64,000 bases of DNA from Pseudonocardia kunmingensis (GCF_006716445.1 NZ_VFPA01000001.1:2232001-2296000); one strand, 5' to 3'; shown: positions 44,275 to 55,528, counted from the first letter of the stretch. Translations and numbers: made by a program. The notes: generated by a model not told the origin, from the sequence alone.

Positions 44275-45582
44275 CTAACGCAGGAAACCGTCGTACTTGC
44301 GCTGCATGAGCTGGCTCTCGATCTGTTTGACGGTGTCGAGGCCCACTCCGACCATGATCAGCACGGCCGTGCCGCCGAAGGGGAAGTTCTGGTTCTGCCC
44401 GGAGCCGGTGATGCCGAGGAAGAAGTTCGGCAGCACCGCGACGATGCCGAGGTACAGCGACCCGGGGAGCGTGATGCGCGAGAGGACGAACTGCAGGTAC
44501 TCGGCGGTGGGCCGCCCCGGCCGGATGCCCGGGATGAAGCCCCCGAACTTCTTCATCTCGTCGGCGCGTTCCTCGGGGTTGAACGTGATGCCGACGTAGA
44601 AGTAGGTGAAGAAGATGATCAGCGCGATGTACAGGAGGATGTGGACCCAGCTCGACTGGTCGACCAGGTAGGTCTGGACGAACTGCTGGAAGCCGCCACC
44701 GGTGGTCCCGGCCAACCGCGATACGAGGTCCGGGAGGTACAGCAGCGACGAACCGAAGATCACCGGGATGACGCCGGCCTGGTTGACCTTCAACGGCAGG
44801 TACGTGGAGGTGCCGCCGTACATCCGGCGCCCGACCATCCGCTTGGCGTACTGCACGGGGATGCGGCGCTGCCCCTGTTCCACGAACACGACGCTCGCGA
44901 TGATGGCCAGGCCGAAGAAGCAGACACCGGTGAAGACGAGCCCACCCTGCTGGAGGATGTTGGCGCCCTCGGCGGGGATCCGCGCCGCGATCGACGCGAA
45001 GATCAGCAGCGACATGCCGTTGCCGATGCCCCGCTCGGTGACCTGCTCGCCCAACCACATGATGACCGCGGTGCCGGCCGTCATCACGATCACGATGACC
45101 GACAGCTGCCAGATCGTGGAGTCGGGGATGATGGGCAGGGCGCAGTTGGCGAACAGCTGGCCGCGGTCGGCCAGCGCCACGATGCCTGTGGCCTGCAGGA
45201 TGGCGAGCGCGATGGTGAGGTACCGGGTGTACTGGGTCAGCTTGTTCTGACCCGACTGCCCTTCCTTCTTCAGCTGCTCGAAACGCGGGATGACGACGGT
45301 GAGCAGCTGGATGATGATGCTCGCCGTGATGTAGGGCATGATGCCCAATGCGAAGATCGAGAGCTGCAGGAGCGCGCCACCCGAGAACAGGTTGATCAGC
45401 GAGTAGACGCTCGAGTTGTCGCTCTGCTCGACCTGGTCCAGGCACTGCTGGATGTTCGGGTAGGAAACACCGGGCGACGGGATCATCGCCCCGAGCCGGT
45501 AGACCGCCACGATGCCGAGCGTGAAGAGGATCTTCTTCCGCAGGTCCGGCGTGGTCAGTGCCGATCGCAAAGCGCTGAGCAC
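44275..45582 (-). CDS. secY: Preprotein translocase subunit SecY
   Basis: This 435-residue protein has ten membrane spans and forms the Sec channel. It starts LRKKILFTLGIVAVYRLGA with IPSPGV; the plug region INLFSGGALLQLSIFALGIMPYITASI is split over residues 65-91, and RPGRPTAEYLQ is the cytoplasmic loop contacting SecA. It is separated from rplO by 191 bases with a terminator, so adk and map are probably transcribed mainly with it. Confidence 0.98.
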   Translation of the reverse strand: MLSALRSALTTPDLRKKILFTLGIVAVYRLGAMIPSPGVSYPNIQQCLDQVEQSDNSSVYSLINLFSGGALLQLSIFALGIMPYITASIIIQLLTVVIPRFEQLKKEGQSGQNKLTQYTRYLTIALAILQATGIVALADRGQLFANCALPIIPDSTIWQLSVIVIVMTAGTAVIMWLGEQVTERGIGNGMSLLIFASIAARIPAEGANILQQGGLVFTGVCFFGLAIIASVVFVEQGQRRIPVQYAKRMVGRRMYGGTSTYLPLKVNQAGVIPVIFGSSLLYLPDLVSRLAGTTGGGFQQFVQTYLVDQSSWVHILLYIALIIFFTYFYVGITFNPEERADEMKKFGGFIPGIRPGRPTAEYLQFVLSRITLPGSLYLGIVAVLPNFFLGITGSGQNQNFPFGGTAVLIMVGVGLDTVKQIESQLMQRKYDGFLR

Positions 45583-45725
45583 TCGGTGATCCTCCTGTAC
45601 TGGTGGCCCGCTCCACTCCGGGACCCGTTCGTCGCGAGCGGATGCGACGCCCGCCGGGCGGCCGCCTGACGGCGACGGGCCCGGGCGGAACCGACTCTAA
45701 CAGCGGCCCTTCGACCCGCACGGCA

Positions 45726-45753
45726 CGGACCGGCGTGGATGCACGCCGGTCCG
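45726..45753 (-). terminator. Terminator hairpin after rplO
   Basis: Perfect 12-bp stem (45726-45737 with 45742-45753), four-base loop GATG, 21 bases after the rplO stop. It separates the ribosomal spc genes from secY. Confidence 0.7.
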
Positions 45754-45773
45754 CACCGAACGGACGGGGCCGA

Positions 45774-46220
45774 CTAGAGCTCCGTGACCGTGCCGCCGGC
45801 CGCCGTGATCTTGTCACGGGCGCTGCCGGAGAACGCGTGCGCGCTGACGGTCAACGTGACGCCGTCCAGGTCGCCCGTGCCGAGCACCTTGACGAGCTGG
45901 TTGCGCCGGACCGCGCCGGCCGCGACGAGCTCGTCCGGGCCCACGGTGCCGCCCTGCGGGAACAGCTGGGCGAGGTCGCCCACGTTCACCACCTGGTACT
46001 CGACGCGGAACCGGTTCTTGAAGCCCTTGAGCTTCGGCAGCCGCATGTGCAGCGGCATCTGGCCACCCTCGAAGGCGGGCGAGACCGTCTTGCGGGCCTT
46101 GGTGCCCTTGGTGCCGCGACCGGCGGTCTTGCCCTTGCTGCCCTCGCCGCGCCCGACCCGGGTCTTCTCGGTCTTCGATCCCGGGGCGGGGCGAAGGTGG
46201 TGGATCTTGATGGTGCTCAT
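45774..46220 (-). CDS. rplO: 50S ribosomal protein L15
   Basis: The 148-residue protein has the basic, glycine-rich N-terminal arm ([19 protein letters not shown]) and a globular domain ([20 protein letters not shown]). The ATG at 46220 overlaps the rpmD stop by one base. It is the last ribosomal gene of the spc run before a hairpin terminator. L15 is a late assembly protein. Confidence 0.97.
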   Translation of the reverse strand: MSTIKIHHLRPAPGSKTEKTRVGRGEGSKGKTAGRGTKGTKARKTVSPAFEGGQMPLHMRLPKLKGFKNRFRVEYQVVNVGDLAQLFPQGGTVGPDELVAAGAVRRNQLVKVLGTGDLDGVTLTVSAHAFSGSARDKITAAGGTVTEL

Positions 46221-46405
46221 CAGGAACCGACCTCCTCGACCGTCACGAGATGCCGGACGGTCTTGATCATCCCGCGGATCTGCGGGTTGTCGTCCCGCTC
46301 GACCTGCTGGCGGATCTTGCGCAGCCCGAGCGAGAGCAGGGTGGCGCGCTGGTTCTGCTTGCACCCGATGGTGCTGCGGACCTGCGTGATCACGAGCTTG
46401 GCCAT
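46220..46405 (-). CDS. rpmD: 50S ribosomal protein L30
   Basis: This 61-residue protein ([34 protein letters not shown]) is the normal bacterial length. It overlaps rpsE and rplO by one base each. The ATG at 46405 gives the standard N-terminus MAKLVITQ. Confidence 0.97.
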   Translation of the reverse strand: MAKLVITQVRSTIGCKQNQRATLLSLGLRKIRQQVERDDNPQIRGMIKTVRHLVTVEEVGS

Positions 46406-47037
46406 CACGACCTCGCACCCTGCGCCGCGGCCGCACGGGCACGCAGCATGTGGGCCGGAGCGACGTCCTCGAGCGGCAGGCCGCGACGGGCCGCCACCTC
46501 CTCGGGGCGCTGGATCTGCTTCAGCGCGTCCACCGTGGCGTGCACGATGTTGATCGCGTTGTCGCTGCCCAGCGACTTCGAGAGGATGTCGTGGATGCCG
46601 GCGCACTCCAGCACGGCGCGCACCGGGCCACCGGCGATGACACCGGTACCGGGGCTCGCCGGGCGCAGCAGCACGACGCCGGCAGCGGCCTCGCCCTGCA
46701 CGCGGTGCACGATCGTGCCGCCGATGCGGGGGATGCGGAAGAAGTTCTTCTTCGCCTCCTCCACGCCCTTGGCGATCGCGGCCGGCACCTCCTTGGCCTT
46801 GCCGTAGCCGACACCGACCATGCCGTCGCCGTCGCCGACGATCATCAGCGCGGTGAAGCTGAAGCGCCGGCCGCCCTTGACGACCTTGGCCACGCGGTTG
46901 ATCGTGACCAGGCGCTCGATGTACGGGGTCTTGTCCTGGGCCGCCCCGCCACGGCCTCCGTCCCGGCGGTCCCGGCGGTCGCGGTTGTCGCCGCTGCCCC
47001 CGGGGCCTCCGCCGTCACGCCGTGCGCGTCCCGGCAT
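46405..47037 (-). CDS. rpsE: 30S ribosomal protein S5 with Arg/Gly-rich N-terminal extension
   Basis: This 210-residue protein has S5 core residues about 38-200 ([21 protein letters not shown] split; [33 protein letters not shown]). The N-terminal 37 residues are a Gly/Arg/Asp repeat tract ([13 protein letters not shown]). S5 lies at the mRNA entry channel and affects accuracy. The start was placed at the ATG just after the rplR gene. Confidence 0.96.
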   Translation of the reverse strand: MPGRARRDGGGPGGSGDNRDRRDRRDGGRGGAAQDKTPYIERLVTINRVAKVVKGGRRFSFTALMIVGDGDGMVGVGYGKAKEVPAAIAKGVEEAKKNFFRIPRIGGTIVHRVQGEAAAGVVLLRPASPGTGVIAGGPVRAVLECAGIHDILSKSLGSDNAINIVHATVDALKQIQRPEEVAARRGLPLEDVAPAHMLRARAAAAQGARS

Positions 47038-47065
47038 CAGACGTTCCCTTCCATCTCGATAACCA

Positions 47066-47476
47066 TCAGAACTCCAGACCACCCTCGCGGGCGGCGTCGG
47101 CCAGCGCGGCGACGCGACCGTGGTAGTCGTACCCGCCCCGGTCGAAGACCACGGCGGTGACGCCGGCCTCGCGACCGCGGGCGGCCACGAGCTCGCCGAC
47201 CTTGGCCGCGCGGGCCTTCTTGTCGCCGTCCACGGCGCGGACGTCGGCCTCGAGCGACGAGGCAGCGGCCAGCGTGCGACCCGTGACGTCGTCGACCAGC
47301 TGCACCACGATGTTGCGGGCGCTGCGGTGGACCGCGAGGCGCGGCCGCTCGGCACTGCCGATGACCTTCTTGCGCAGGCGGGTGTGCCGACGGGAGCGTG
47401 CGGCACGGCGCTTGGCCGACACCTGGGAAGCAGTGCGCTTCCGGGCGTTGGCGGAAATCGTCTCGGCCATGGTCAC
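47066..47476 (-). CDS. rplR: 50S ribosomal protein L18
   Basis: The 136-residue protein binds 5S rRNA. It has [21 protein letters not shown] in the N-terminal part and [21 protein letters not shown] at the end. GTG 47476 overlaps the rplF stop (GTGA); ATG 47470 is a second possibility two codons later. Confidence 0.97.
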   Translation of the reverse strand: MTMAETISANARKRTASQVSAKRRAARSRRHTRLRKKVIGSAERPRLAVHRSARNIVVQLVDDVTGRTLAAASSLEADVRAVDGDKKARAAKVGELVAARGREAGVTAVVFDRGGYDYHGRVAALADAAREGGLEF

Positions 47477-48012
47477 TTACCCGTCTTTCCGACCTTGCGA
47501 CGGACGTTCTCGCCCGCGTACCGCACGCCCTTGCCCTTGTACGGCTCCGGCTTGCGGATCTTGCTGATGTTGGCCGCGGTCTCGCCGACCAGCTGCTTGT
47601 CGATGCCGCTCACCGAGAACCGGGTGGGCGACTCGACCGCGAAGGTGATGCCCTCCGGCGGCTCGACGACGACGGGGTGGCTGAACCCCAGCGCGAACTC
47701 GAGGTTCGAGCCCTTCAGCGCGACGCGGTAGCCGACGCCGTGGATCTCCAGCCGCTTCTCGTAGCCGGAGGTCACACCGACGACCAGGTTGTTGACGAGC
47801 GTGCGCGACAGGCCGTGGTAGGCCTTGCTCTTGCGCTCGTCGTCCGGACGGTTCACGACGATGCTGCCGTCGTCCCCGCGCTCCACCGTGATCGGCTCGA
47901 TCACGGTGTGCGACAGGGTGCCCTTCGGACCCTTGACGGTCACCGTGCGACCGTCGATGGCAACGTCCACCCCGGACGGCACGGTGACGGGAAGCTTCCC
48001 GATACGGGACAT
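47473..48012 (-). CDS. rplF: 50S ribosomal protein L6
   Basis: This 179-residue protein has two repeated RNA-binding folds, with the C-terminal signature [15 protein letters not shown]. It starts [17 protein letters not shown]. It lies near the factor-binding site and follows rpsH after 13 bases. Confidence 0.98.
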   Translation of the reverse strand: MSRIGKLPVTVPSGVDVAIDGRTVTVKGPKGTLSHTVIEPITVERGDDGSIVVNRPDDERKSKAYHGLSRTLVNNLVVGVTSGYEKRLEIHGVGYRVALKGSNLEFALGFSHPVVVEPPEGITFAVESPTRFSVSGIDKQLVGETAANISKIRKPEPYKGKGVRYAGENVRRKVGKTGK

Positions 48013-48025
48013 GTCTCCTACCCCC

Positions 48026-48424
48026 TCACCAGACGTAGGCGAGGACTTCCCCGCCCACGCCGTTCTTCTTGGCCTGCTGGTCGGTCTGCAGACCGCTCGA
48101 CGTCGAGATGATCGCGACGCCGAGGCCTCCGAGGACCCGGGGCAGGTTGGTGTGCTTCGCGTAGACCCGCAGCCCGGGCTTCGACACGCGCCGCAGACCG
48201 GCGATGCTGCGCTCCCGGTTGCGCCCGTACTTCAGCTCGACGACCAGGGACTGGCCGACCGCAGCGTCCTCGACGTGGTGCGCGGCGATGTAGCCCTCCT
48301 TCTGGAGGATCTCCGCGATCGCCACCTTGAGCTTGGAATGCGGCATGACCACCCGGTCGTGGTAGGCCGAGTTGGCATTGCGCAGACGCGTGAGCATGTC
48401 TGCGATCGGATCGGTCATCGTCAT
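48026..48424 (-). CDS. rpsH: 30S ribosomal protein S8
   Basis: The 132-residue protein contains [19 protein letters not shown] and the C-terminal S8 signature ([33 protein letters not shown]). S8 binds helix 21 of 16S rRNA. Two ATGs (48424, 48418) are possible. A TGACGTCA palindrome sits directly before the first; its meaning is unclear. Confidence 0.97.
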   Translation of the reverse strand: MTMTDPIADMLTRLRNANSAYHDRVVMPHSKLKVAIAEILQKEGYIAAHHVEDAAVGQSLVVELKYGRNRERSIAGLRRVSKPGLRVYAKHTNLPRVLGGLGVAIISTSSGLQTDQQAKKNGVGGEVLAYVW

Positions 48425-48490
48425 GTGACGTCACTGCTTTCCCACCGTGGTTCCCCTCGCAGGGCCTGCGGTGATCTTCAGGGGGTGGGT

Positions 48491-48676
48491 TTACCAGCTG
48501 CTCTTGCTGACGCCGGGCAGCTGGCCCGCGTGCGCCATTTCGCGCACGCAGACCCGGCAGAGGCCGAACTTGCGCAGGACGGCACGAGGCCGGCCGCACT
48601 TCTGGCAGCGGGTGTAGCCCCGGACCTTGAACTTCGGCTTGCGCTCGGCCTTGATGATGAGAGCCTTCTTGGCCAT
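48491..48676 (-). CDS. rpsZ: 30S ribosomal protein S14, zinc-binding type Z
   Basis: This 61-residue zinc form of S14 has the ligands C24-x2-C27 (RCQKCGRPR) and C40-x2-C43 ([17 protein letters not shown]). It is the main S14 of Gram-positives. The ribosome-binding site and start (GGAGGCGTGAGATGGCC) are duplicated 52 bases upstream; see the separate entry. Confidence 0.97.
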   Translation of the reverse strand: MAKKALIIKAERKPKFKVRGYTRCQKCGRPRAVLRKFGLCRVCVREMAHAGQLPGVSKSSW

Positions 48677-48677
48677 C

Positions 48678-48728
48678 TCACGCCTCCCAGACAGGCAGTA
48701 GGGGAAGCCGAGCTAGCGTCTGGGCCAT
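48678..48728 (-). CDS. Mini-frame from a duplicated rpsZ translation start
   Basis: The 16-codon frame [16 protein letters not shown] starts one base after the rplE stop and ends one base before the rpsZ start. Both ATGs lie in the same 17-base block GGAGGCGTGAGATGGCC, and a second block AGCTCGGCTTCCC is also repeated. It probably arose by a local duplication of the rplE end. It may be translated, since it has a full ribosome-binding site, but a function is not implied. Confidence 0.45.
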   Translation of the reverse strand: MAQTLARLPLLPVWEA

Positions 48729-48729
48729 C

Positions 48730-49293
48730 TCACGCCTCCTTGAAAGGGAAGCCGAGCTTGCGCAGGAGCGCCCGGCCTTCCTCGTCGGTCGTGGCCGTGG
48801 TGACGACCGTGATGTCCATGCCGCGCGGACGGTCGATCGTGTCCGGGTCGATCTCGTGGAACATCGACTGCTCGGTCAGGCCGAACGTGTAGTTGCCCCG
48901 GCCGTCGAACTGCGTGGCCGAGAGCCCGCGGAAGTCGCGGATGCGGGGCAGCGCGATCGTCAGCAGACGGTCGAGGAACTCCCACATCCGGTCGCCGCGC
49001 AGGGTGACCTTGGCGCCGATCGGCATGCCCTCACGCAGCTTGAACTGCGCGATGGACTTGGTGGCCCGGCGGACCTGCGGCTTCTGGCCGGTGATGGTGG
49101 CCAGGTCGCGCACCGCGCCGTCGATCAGCTTGCCGTCGCGGGCGGCGTCACCGACACCCATGTTGACGACGACCTTCACGACGCCGGGGATCTGCATGAC
49201 GTTGGCGTAGGAGAACTGCTCGCGCAGCTCGCCCGCGATCTCGTCGCGGTAGCGCTGCTTGAGGCGCGGCGCGACCCGCTCTGCGGTGGTCAT
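48730..49293 (-). CDS. rplE: 50S ribosomal protein L5
   Basis: The 187-residue 5S rRNA-binding protein has the signature [18 protein letters not shown] in the N-terminal part, [20 protein letters not shown] in the middle and [21 protein letters not shown] near the end. It is normal in length and contacts P-site tRNA. It is two bases from rplX. Confidence 0.98.
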   Translation of the reverse strand: MTTAERVAPRLKQRYRDEIAGELREQFSYANVMQIPGVVKVVVNMGVGDAARDGKLIDGAVRDLATITGQKPQVRRATKSIAQFKLREGMPIGAKVTLRGDRMWEFLDRLLTIALPRIRDFRGLSATQFDGRGNYTFGLTEQSMFHEIDPDTIDRPRGMDITVVTTATTDEEGRALLRKLGFPFKEA

Positions 49294-49294
49294 C

Positions 49295-49609
49295 TCAGAT
49301 CTCCTTCCCGGAACGCCGGGAGATCCGGACGCGCTTGCCCTCGTCCGTGACCTTCTTGCCGACGCGCGTGGGCTTGCCGTCGCCGTCGACCAGCATCACG
49401 TTCGAGACGTGGATGGCGGCCTCGGTGGTGACGATCCCGCCGGACTGCGCGCCGCGCTGGTTCTGGGTGATCCGGGTGTGCTTCTTGATCCGGTTCACGC
49501 CCTCGACCAGGACGCGGTCCTTGTCCGGGTAGGCCTGGATGACCTTGCCCTTGGCGCCCTTGTCCTTGCCGGCGATCACCTGGACGGTGTCGCCCTTCTT
49601 GATCTTCAT
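49295..49609 (-). CDS. rplX: 50S ribosomal protein L24
   Basis: This 104-residue protein has the KOW motif [20 protein letters not shown], the initiator of 50S assembly. The ATG at 49609 is one base after the rplN stop; a longer upstream frame lies within rplN. Confidence 0.97.
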   Translation of the reverse strand: MKIKKGDTVQVIAGKDKGAKGKVIQAYPDKDRVLVEGVNRIKKHTRITQNQRGAQSGGIVTTEAAIHVSNVMLVDGDGKPTRVGKKVTDEGKRVRISRRSGKEI

Positions 49610-49610
49610 G

Positions 49611-49979
49611 TCAGAGCACCTCCGGGGCGAGGGAGATGATCCGCATGAACCGCTTGTCACGCAGCTCGCGCCCGACCGGGCCGAAGATGCGGGTCCCTCG
49701 CGGCTCGTTGTTGTCCCGGATCAGCACAGCCGCGTTCTCGTCGAAGCGGATGTAGCTGCCGTCCGGGCGACGCCGCTCCTTGACGGTGCGCACGATGACG
49801 GCCTTGACCACGTCACCGCGCTTCACCCCGGCAGCCGGGATGGCGTCCTTCACGGTGGCGACGATGATGTCGCCGATGCCTGCGTACCGGCGCCCCGAGC
49901 CGCCCAGCACCCGGATGCACAGGATCTCCTTGGCACCGGTGTTGTCGGCGACCCGCAGTCGCGACTCCTGCTGGATCAC
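49611..49979 (-). CDS. rplN: 50S ribosomal protein L14
   Basis: This 122-residue protein of standard length starts [20 protein letters not shown] with a GTG that overlaps the rpsQ stop by four bases. [16 protein letters not shown] is the usual C-terminus. It forms an intersubunit bridge. Confidence 0.98.
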   Translation of the reverse strand: MIQQESRLRVADNTGAKEILCIRVLGGSGRRYAGIGDIIVATVKDAIPAAGVKRGDVVKAVIVRTVKERRRPDGSYIRFDENAAVLIRDNNEPRGTRIFGPVGRELRDKRFMRIISLAPEVL

Positions 49980-50245
49980 TTCGCCTTCTCCAGGATCTCC
50001 ACCAGCCGCCACCTCTTGGTGGCCGACAGCGGGCGGGTCTCCATCAGCCGGACGCGGTCGCCGACGCCGGCCGTGTTGGCCTCGTCGTGCGCCTTGACCT
50101 TGCTCGTCCGGCGGATGACCTTGCCGTACAGCGGGTGCTTCACGCGGTCCTCGAGCGTGACCACGATCGTCTTGTCCATCTTGTCGGACACGACGAGGCC
50201 CTCGCGGACCTTCCGCTCCCCGCGCGTGCTCTGCGTCTCGCTCAT
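49976..50245 (-). CDS. rpsQ: 30S ribosomal protein S17
   Basis: The 89-residue OB-fold protein ([57 protein letters not shown]) binds the 16S 5' domain. It overlaps rpmC by four bases and rplN by four. It is normal. Confidence 0.97.
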   Translation of the reverse strand: MSETQSTRGERKVREGLVVSDKMDKTIVVTLEDRVKHPLYGKVIRRTSKVKAHDEANTAGVGDRVRLMETRPLSATKRWRLVEILEKAK

Positions 50246-50481
50246 GCCGCGCCCTCGTCCTCGGTCGGGGCGGCCGAGAGGCCCAGCTCGCGCTCACGCA
50301 TGATCGTGTAGATCCGCGCGATGTCGTGCCGGACGGTACGCAGCCGCCGGTTGTTGTCCAGCTGCCCGGTGGCCATCTGGAAGCGGAGGTTGAACAGCTC
50401 CTCCTTGGCCTCCCGCACGCGCAGCACCAGCTCCTCGTCGCTGAGCTCGCGCAGCTCCGCAGCGGTGGTCGTCGCGGCCAT
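50242..50481 (-). CDS. rpmC: 50S ribosomal protein L29
   Basis: The 79-residue two-helix protein ([40 protein letters not shown]) lies at the tunnel exit. It overlaps rplP by one base and rpsQ by four. The C-terminal [14 protein letters not shown] tail is an acidic addition common in actinobacteria. Confidence 0.97.
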   Translation of the reverse strand: MAATTTAAELRELSDEELVLRVREAKEELFNLRFQMATGQLDNNRRLRTVRHDIARIYTIMRERELGLSAAPTEDEGAA

Positions 50482-50900
50482 CAGATGTCACCACCCTCAC
50501 GGGTCACGATCCGGCACTTCATGGGCAGCTTGTGGATCGCGCGACGCAGGGCCTCGCGAGCCGTCTGCTCGTTCGGGTAGCTCATCTCGAACAGCACCCG
50601 GCCGGGCTTGACGTTGGCCACCCACTTCTCGGGCGAGCCCTTGCCGGAACCCATGCGGGTCTCGGCCGGCTTCTTCGTCAGCGGGCGGTCCGGGAACACG
50701 TTGATCCAGACCTTGCCGCCACGGCGGATGTGCCGGTTGATGGCGATACGAGCGGACTCGATCTGCCGGTTGGTGACGTAGGCCGGCTCCATGGCCTGGA
50801 TCCCGAAGTCACCGAACGACACGCGGGTACCGCCGGTGGCCATACCGGTGCGGTGCGGGCGGTGCTGCTTGCGGTGCTTGACCTTGCGGGGGATCAGCAT
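50481..50900 (-). CDS. rplP: 50S ribosomal protein L16
   Basis: This 139-residue protein has [40 protein letters not shown] and [19 protein letters not shown]. It helps place A-site tRNA. It follows rpsC after three bases, the usual order. Confidence 0.98.
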   Translation of the reverse strand: MLIPRKVKHRKQHRPHRTGMATGGTRVSFGDFGIQAMEPAYVTNRQIESARIAINRHIRRGGKVWINVFPDRPLTKKPAETRMGSGKGSPEKWVANVKPGRVLFEMSYPNEQTAREALRRAIHKLPMKCRIVTREGGDI

Positions 50901-50903
50901 GGC

Positions 50904-51727
<824 letters not shown>

Positions 51728-51728
<1 letters not shown>

Positions 51729-52153
51729 TAGCGGGCCCTCCCCTTCGCACCGCGGGCGCCCCGGCCGGTCTTCGCAGCCGGCTGGGACTCGACCTCGACG
51801 GTGATGTGGCTCGTCCGCTTGCGGATCCGGTAGGCGCGGCCCTGGGCGCGCGGCCGGATGCGCTTGAGCGTCGGGCCCTCGTCGGCGTAGGCCGCGGCCA
51901 CCACGAGGGTGTCGCGGTCCAGGTCGAGGTTGTTCTCGGCGTTGGCCGCGGCGCTGGCCACGACCTTGAACAGCGGCTCCGCCGCGGCCTGCGGCGAGAA
52001 CCGCAGGATGTCCAGCGCCTCCTGCACCGACCGGTCCTTGATCAGCGCGACGACGCGCCGGACCTTCGTCGGCGACATGTGCACGTACCGCGCCACCGCG
52101 CGCGCTCGAGCGGGCTCGAGCGCGGCAGGGCTCTGGCTGGTTGCTTCAGCCAT
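51728..52153 (-). CDS. rplV: 50S ribosomal protein L22
   Basis: This 141-residue protein has [20 protein letters not shown] and the tunnel-lining hairpin region [20 protein letters not shown], with ITVEVES following. No deletion of the hairpin linked to macrolide resistance is seen. It has a basic tail ([13 protein letters not shown]). Confidence 0.97.
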
Positions 52154-52191
52154 GTCTTTCCACCCTTCCTAGTCGCTACTCGGTTGCCAGC

Positions 52192-52473
52192 TCAGCGCCT
52201 GCGCGCCTTGCGGTCGTCCTTGATGTGGCCCCGGAAGGTCCGCGTGGGCGCGAACTCCCCGAGCTTGTGCCCCACCATCGAGTCCGACACGAAGACCGGC
52301 ACGTGCTTGCGGCCGTCGTGCACCGCGATCGTGTGGCCGATCATGTCGGGGATGATGGTGGACCGGCGGGACCAGGTCCTGATGACGGTCTTCTTGCCCG
52401 ACTCGTTGAGGGCGTCCACCTTCTTGAGCAGGTGGTCGTCCACGAACGGGCCCTTCTTCAGGCTGCGCGGCAT
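52192..52473 (-). CDS. rpsS: 30S ribosomal protein S19
   Basis: This 93-residue protein ([49 protein letters not shown]) is of normal length and located in the head of the small subunit. It lies 15 bases after rplB. Confidence 0.98.
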   Translation of the reverse strand: MPRSLKKGPFVDDHLLKKVDALNESGKKTVIRTWSRRSTIIPDMIGHTIAVHDGRKHVPVFVSDSMVGHKLGEFAPTRTFRGHIKDDRKARRR

Positions 52474-52488
52474 CTTTTACCTCCCTGC

Positions 52489-53322
52489 TCAGCGCTTCTT
52501 GCCGGTGCGACGCCGGCGGACGATCAACTTGTCGGACGGCTTGGTGCGGCGGGTGCGGCCCTCGGGCTTGCCCGCGGGGTTGACCGGGTGGCGACCACCG
52601 GAGGTCTTGCCCTCACCACCACCGTGCGGGTGGTCGACCGGGTTCATCGCGACACCGCGGACGGTCGGGCGCTTGCCCTTCCACCGCATGCGGCCCGCCT
52701 TGCCCCAGTTGATGTTGGAGTGCTCGGCGTTGCCCACCTCGCCGACGGTGGCGCGGCAGCGCACGTCGACGTTGCGGATCTCGCCCGACGGCATGCGCAG
52801 CTGCGCGTAGGGGCCGTCCTTCGCCACCAGCTGCACACCCGAGCCGGCCGAGCGCGCGATCTTCGCGCCGCCGCCGGGGCGGAGCTCGATCGCGTGGATC
52901 ACGGTGCCGGTGGGGATGTTGCGCAGCGGCAGGTTGTTGCCGACCTTGATGTCGGCCCGCGGACCGGCCTCCACCTTGTCGCCCTGCTTCAGCCGGGCAG
53001 GCGCGAGGATGTAGCGCTTCTCGCCGTCGGCGTAGTGCAGCAGCGCGATGCGGCTGGTGCGGTTCGGGTCGTACTCGATGTGCGCGACGGTGGCCGGAAC
53101 GCCGTCCTTGTCGTTGCGCCGGAAGTCGATCAGCCGGTAGGCGCGCTTGTGCCCGCCGCCCTGGTGCCGGGTGGTGACCCGCCCGTGCACGTTCCGGCCG
53201 CCCTTGCTGTGCAGGGGACGGATCAGCGACTTCTCGGGCGTCGAGCGCGTGATCTCGGCGAAGTCCGAGACGCTCGAACCGCGGCGACCCGGGGTCGTCG
53301 GCTTGTACTTACGGATGCCCAT
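52489..53322 (-). CDS. rplB: 50S ribosomal protein L2
   Basis: The 277-residue protein has [20 protein letters not shown], then [11 protein letters not shown], and the peptidyl-transferase-near loop [20 protein letters not shown], including the essential His. It is of normal length. Confidence 0.98.
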   Translation of the reverse strand: MGIRKYKPTTPGRRGSSVSDFAEITRSTPEKSLIRPLHSKGGRNVHGRVTTRHQGGGHKRAYRLIDFRRNDKDGVPATVAHIEYDPNRTSRIALLHYADGEKRYILAPARLKQGDKVEAGPRADIKVGNNLPLRNIPTGTVIHAIELRPGGGAKIARSAGSGVQLVAKDGPYAQLRMPSGEIRNVDVRCRATVGEVGNAEHSNINWGKAGRMRWKGKRPTVRGVAMNPVDHPHGGGEGKTSGGRHPVNPAGKPEGRTRRTKPSDKLIVRRRRTGKKR

Positions 53323-53338
53323 ATGTGTCGTCAGCCCC

Positions 53339-53638
53339 TCAGCTCGCCCGGCCGCCGAACACGTCGATCGTCCGGCTCTCCTCGGAGAGCGTGACGATGG
53401 CGCGCTTGGTGTCCTTGCGCTTGCCGTAGCCGGTGCGCGTGCGCTTGCGCTTGCCCGGGCGGTTCAGCGTGTTGACGCTGAGCACCTTGACCCCGAACAC
53501 CTTCTCCACGGCGATCTTGATCTCGGTCTTGTTCGCGTGCGGTGCCACGACGAAGGTGTACTGGCGCTCCTCGAGCAGCCCGTAGCTCTTCTCCGACACC
53601 ACCGGCGCGAGCAGGACGTCGCGCGGGTCGGGGATCAC
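53339..53638 (-). CDS. rplW: 50S ribosomal protein L23
   Basis: This 99-residue protein binds signal recognition particle and trigger factor at the tunnel exit. It contains [20 protein letters not shown] and [20 protein letters not shown]. Its GTG start overlaps the rplD stop by four bases. Confidence 0.97.
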   Translation of the reverse strand: MIPDPRDVLLAPVVSEKSYGLLEERQYTFVVAPHANKTEIKIAVEKVFGVKVLSVNTLNRPGKRKRTRTGYGKRKDTKRAIVTLSEESRTIDVFGGRAS

Positions 53639-54561
53639 TTGCCCTCCTCCTCAGCCTTGCGCTGCGACGGCGGTGCCTGGAAACCCGCCGCCTCGGCCGC
53701 CTCGGCGGAGGCGAACCACACCTCGGCCTCGGTGCGGGCGTAGAACGAGCTGCCCGGCACGTGGTAGAGCATCGAGTCGGCGTTGCCCTTCACCGGGTAG
53801 CCCTCGGGCTGCGACCCGTCCGCGAGCGGCGCGTGGCTCTGCGCCCCGTAGGGCGCCTCGCCCGAGTCACCCTCGGCCACCGTCTCGCTCTCGCGGGCGA
53901 TGGCCTTGGCGACCGCCGCCTTCGGCGTGGCGATCGGGCCGGCGAGGAACGCGTCCAGCGCCTCGCGCGTGAAGACCACGGCGTCGTTGACCAGCACGTC
54001 GTAGGTGTTCAGCTGGTCCGGCGTGATCAGGTGCACCGTCGGCAGGTTCCGCAGCGACAGCCAGCTCGTCTCGTCGTCGCGGCCGACCACGACGAGCACG
54101 CGCAGCGCGACGTCGCCGGTGATGGCCTCGATCGCCTTGCGGGCGGCCTTCGTGGACGGCGCGTCGCCGGTGACGAGCCCGGAGACGACGTGGACCAGCC
54201 CGGCACGGGCGCGGTCCGACAGGGCACCGCGCAGCGCGGCGGCCTTCATCTTCTTCGGGGTCTTCTGCGAGTAGTCGCGCGGCGTGGGGCCGTGGACGAC
54301 ACCGCCACCCGCGAACTGCGGGGCGCGCGTCGAGCCCTGGCGGGCGCGGCCGGTGCCCTTCTGGCGGTACGGCTTCTTGCCACCGCCGCGGACCTCGCCG
54401 CGGGTCTTCGTGTCGTGCGTGCCCTGGCGCGCCGCGGCCTGCTGGGCCACGACGACCTGGTGCATCAGCGGCACGTTCGCCGTGACGTCGAAGACGTGCG
54501 CGGGCAGCTCGACGGAGCCGCCCTTCTTGCCCTCGGGGGACAGGACGTCGACCTTGCTCAC
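53635..54561 (-). CDS. rplD: 50S ribosomal protein L4 with added C-terminal domain
   Basis: The L4 core is residues 1-220 ([39 protein letters not shown], the tunnel loop). Residues 236-294 add a domain: [11 protein letters not shown], then [25 protein letters not shown] and EAAEAAGFQ. It is clearly homologous to the L17 extension in this window, with a short acidic linker. L4 is normally about 205-225 residues; this one is 308. GTG start, GTGA overlap with rplC. Confidence 0.97.
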   Translation of the reverse strand: MSKVDVLSPEGKKGGSVELPAHVFDVTANVPLMHQVVVAQQAAARQGTHDTKTRGEVRGGGKKPYRQKGTGRARQGSTRAPQFAGGGVVHGPTPRDYSQKTPKKMKAAALRGALSDRARAGLVHVVSGLVTGDAPSTKAARKAIEAITGDVALRVLVVVGRDDETSWLSLRNLPTVHLITPDQLNTYDVLVNDAVVFTREALDAFLAGPIATPKAAVAKAIARESETVAEGDSGEAPYGAQSHAPLADGSQPEGYPVKGNADSMLYHVPGSSFYARTEAEVWFASAEAAEAAGFQAPPSQRKAEEEGK

Positions 54562-55211
54562 TGCGCACCACCCTTCGCGGCCGTCTTGACCAGCAGGAGC
54601 CCACCGCGGGGACCGGGGACGGCGCCCTTGATCAGCAGCAGGCCGTTGTCGGTGTCGACGCGGTGCACCTTCAGGCTCTGCGTGGTGGTGCGCACGTTGC
54701 CCATGCGACCGGCCATCCGCAGACCCTTGAAGACACGACCCGGGGTGGCACAGCCGCCGATCGAACCCGGCGAGCGGTGCTTGCGCTGGGTGCCGTGGCT
54801 GGCGCCGAGGCCCTTGAAGCCGTGGCGCTTCATGACACCCGCAGTGCCCTTGCCCTTGCTCGTGCCCACGACGTCGACGAGCGCGCCCGAGTCGAACACC
54901 TCGGCGGTGATCTCCTGGCCGACCGTGTACTCGCCGGCGTCGGAGGTGCGCAGCTCGACCAGGTGGCGGCGCGGCGTGGCGCCGGCCTTCGCGAAGTGGC
55001 CGGTGCGCGGCTTGTTCACCTTGCGCGGGTCGATCGCGCCGTAGGCGAGCTGCACGGCCGTGTAGCCGTCGGTCTCCGGCGTGCGGACCTGGGTCACCAC
55101 GTTCGGGCCCACCTGGACCACGGTGACCGGGACCACCCGGTTGTTCTCGTCGAAGACCTGGGTCATCCCGAGCTTGGTGCCCAGGATCCCGGTGATCTTT
55201 CGTTCGGTCAT
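54558..55211 (-). CDS. rplC: 50S ribosomal protein L3
   Basis: This 217-residue protein contains [20 protein letters not shown] and the central signature [20 protein letters not shown], with [19 protein letters not shown] after it. The Gln in SHGTQ is the usual methylation site region in bacteria. It initiates 50S assembly with L24. It follows rpsJ after 11 bases. Confidence 0.98.
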   Translation of the reverse strand: MTERKITGILGTKLGMTQVFDENNRVVPVTVVQVGPNVVTQVRTPETDGYTAVQLAYGAIDPRKVNKPRTGHFAKAGATPRRHLVELRTSDAGEYTVGQEITAEVFDSGALVDVVGTSKGKGTAGVMKRHGFKGLGASHGTQRKHRSPGSIGGCATPGRVFKGLRMAGRMGNVRTTTQSLKVHRVDTDNGLLLIKGAVPGPRGGLLLVKTAAKGGAQ

Positions 55212-55222
55212 CGGTCCAAGCC

Positions 55223-55528
55223 CTACTGGATGTTGACGTCGACGCTGGCCGGCAGGTCGATGCGCATGAGCGCGTCGACCGTCTTGGGCGTCGGGTCGAG
55301 GATGTCGATCAGCCGCTTGTGCGTGCGCATCTCGAAGTGCTCGCGCGAGTCCTTGTACTTGTGCGGCGAGCGGATGACGCAGTAGATGTTCTTCTCCGTC
55401 GGCAGTGGCACCGGCCCGACGACCCGAGCACCCGTGCGCGTGACCGTCTCGACGATCTTGCGCGCGGAGGCGTCGATGGCCTCGTGGTCATAGGCCTTCA
55501 GCCTGATGCGGATCTTTTGTCCCGCCAT
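55223..55528 (-). CDS. rpsJ: 30S ribosomal protein S10 (NusE)
   Basis: The 101-residue protein ([56 protein letters not shown]) also serves as NusE in antitermination. It is the first gene of the S10 operon, with a 324-base gap to tuf upstream. Confidence 0.98.
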   Translation of the reverse strand: MAGQKIRIRLKAYDHEAIDASARKIVETVTRTGARVVGPVPLPTEKNIYCVIRSPHKYKDSREHFEMRTHKRLIDILDPTPKTVDALMRIDLPASVDVNIQ

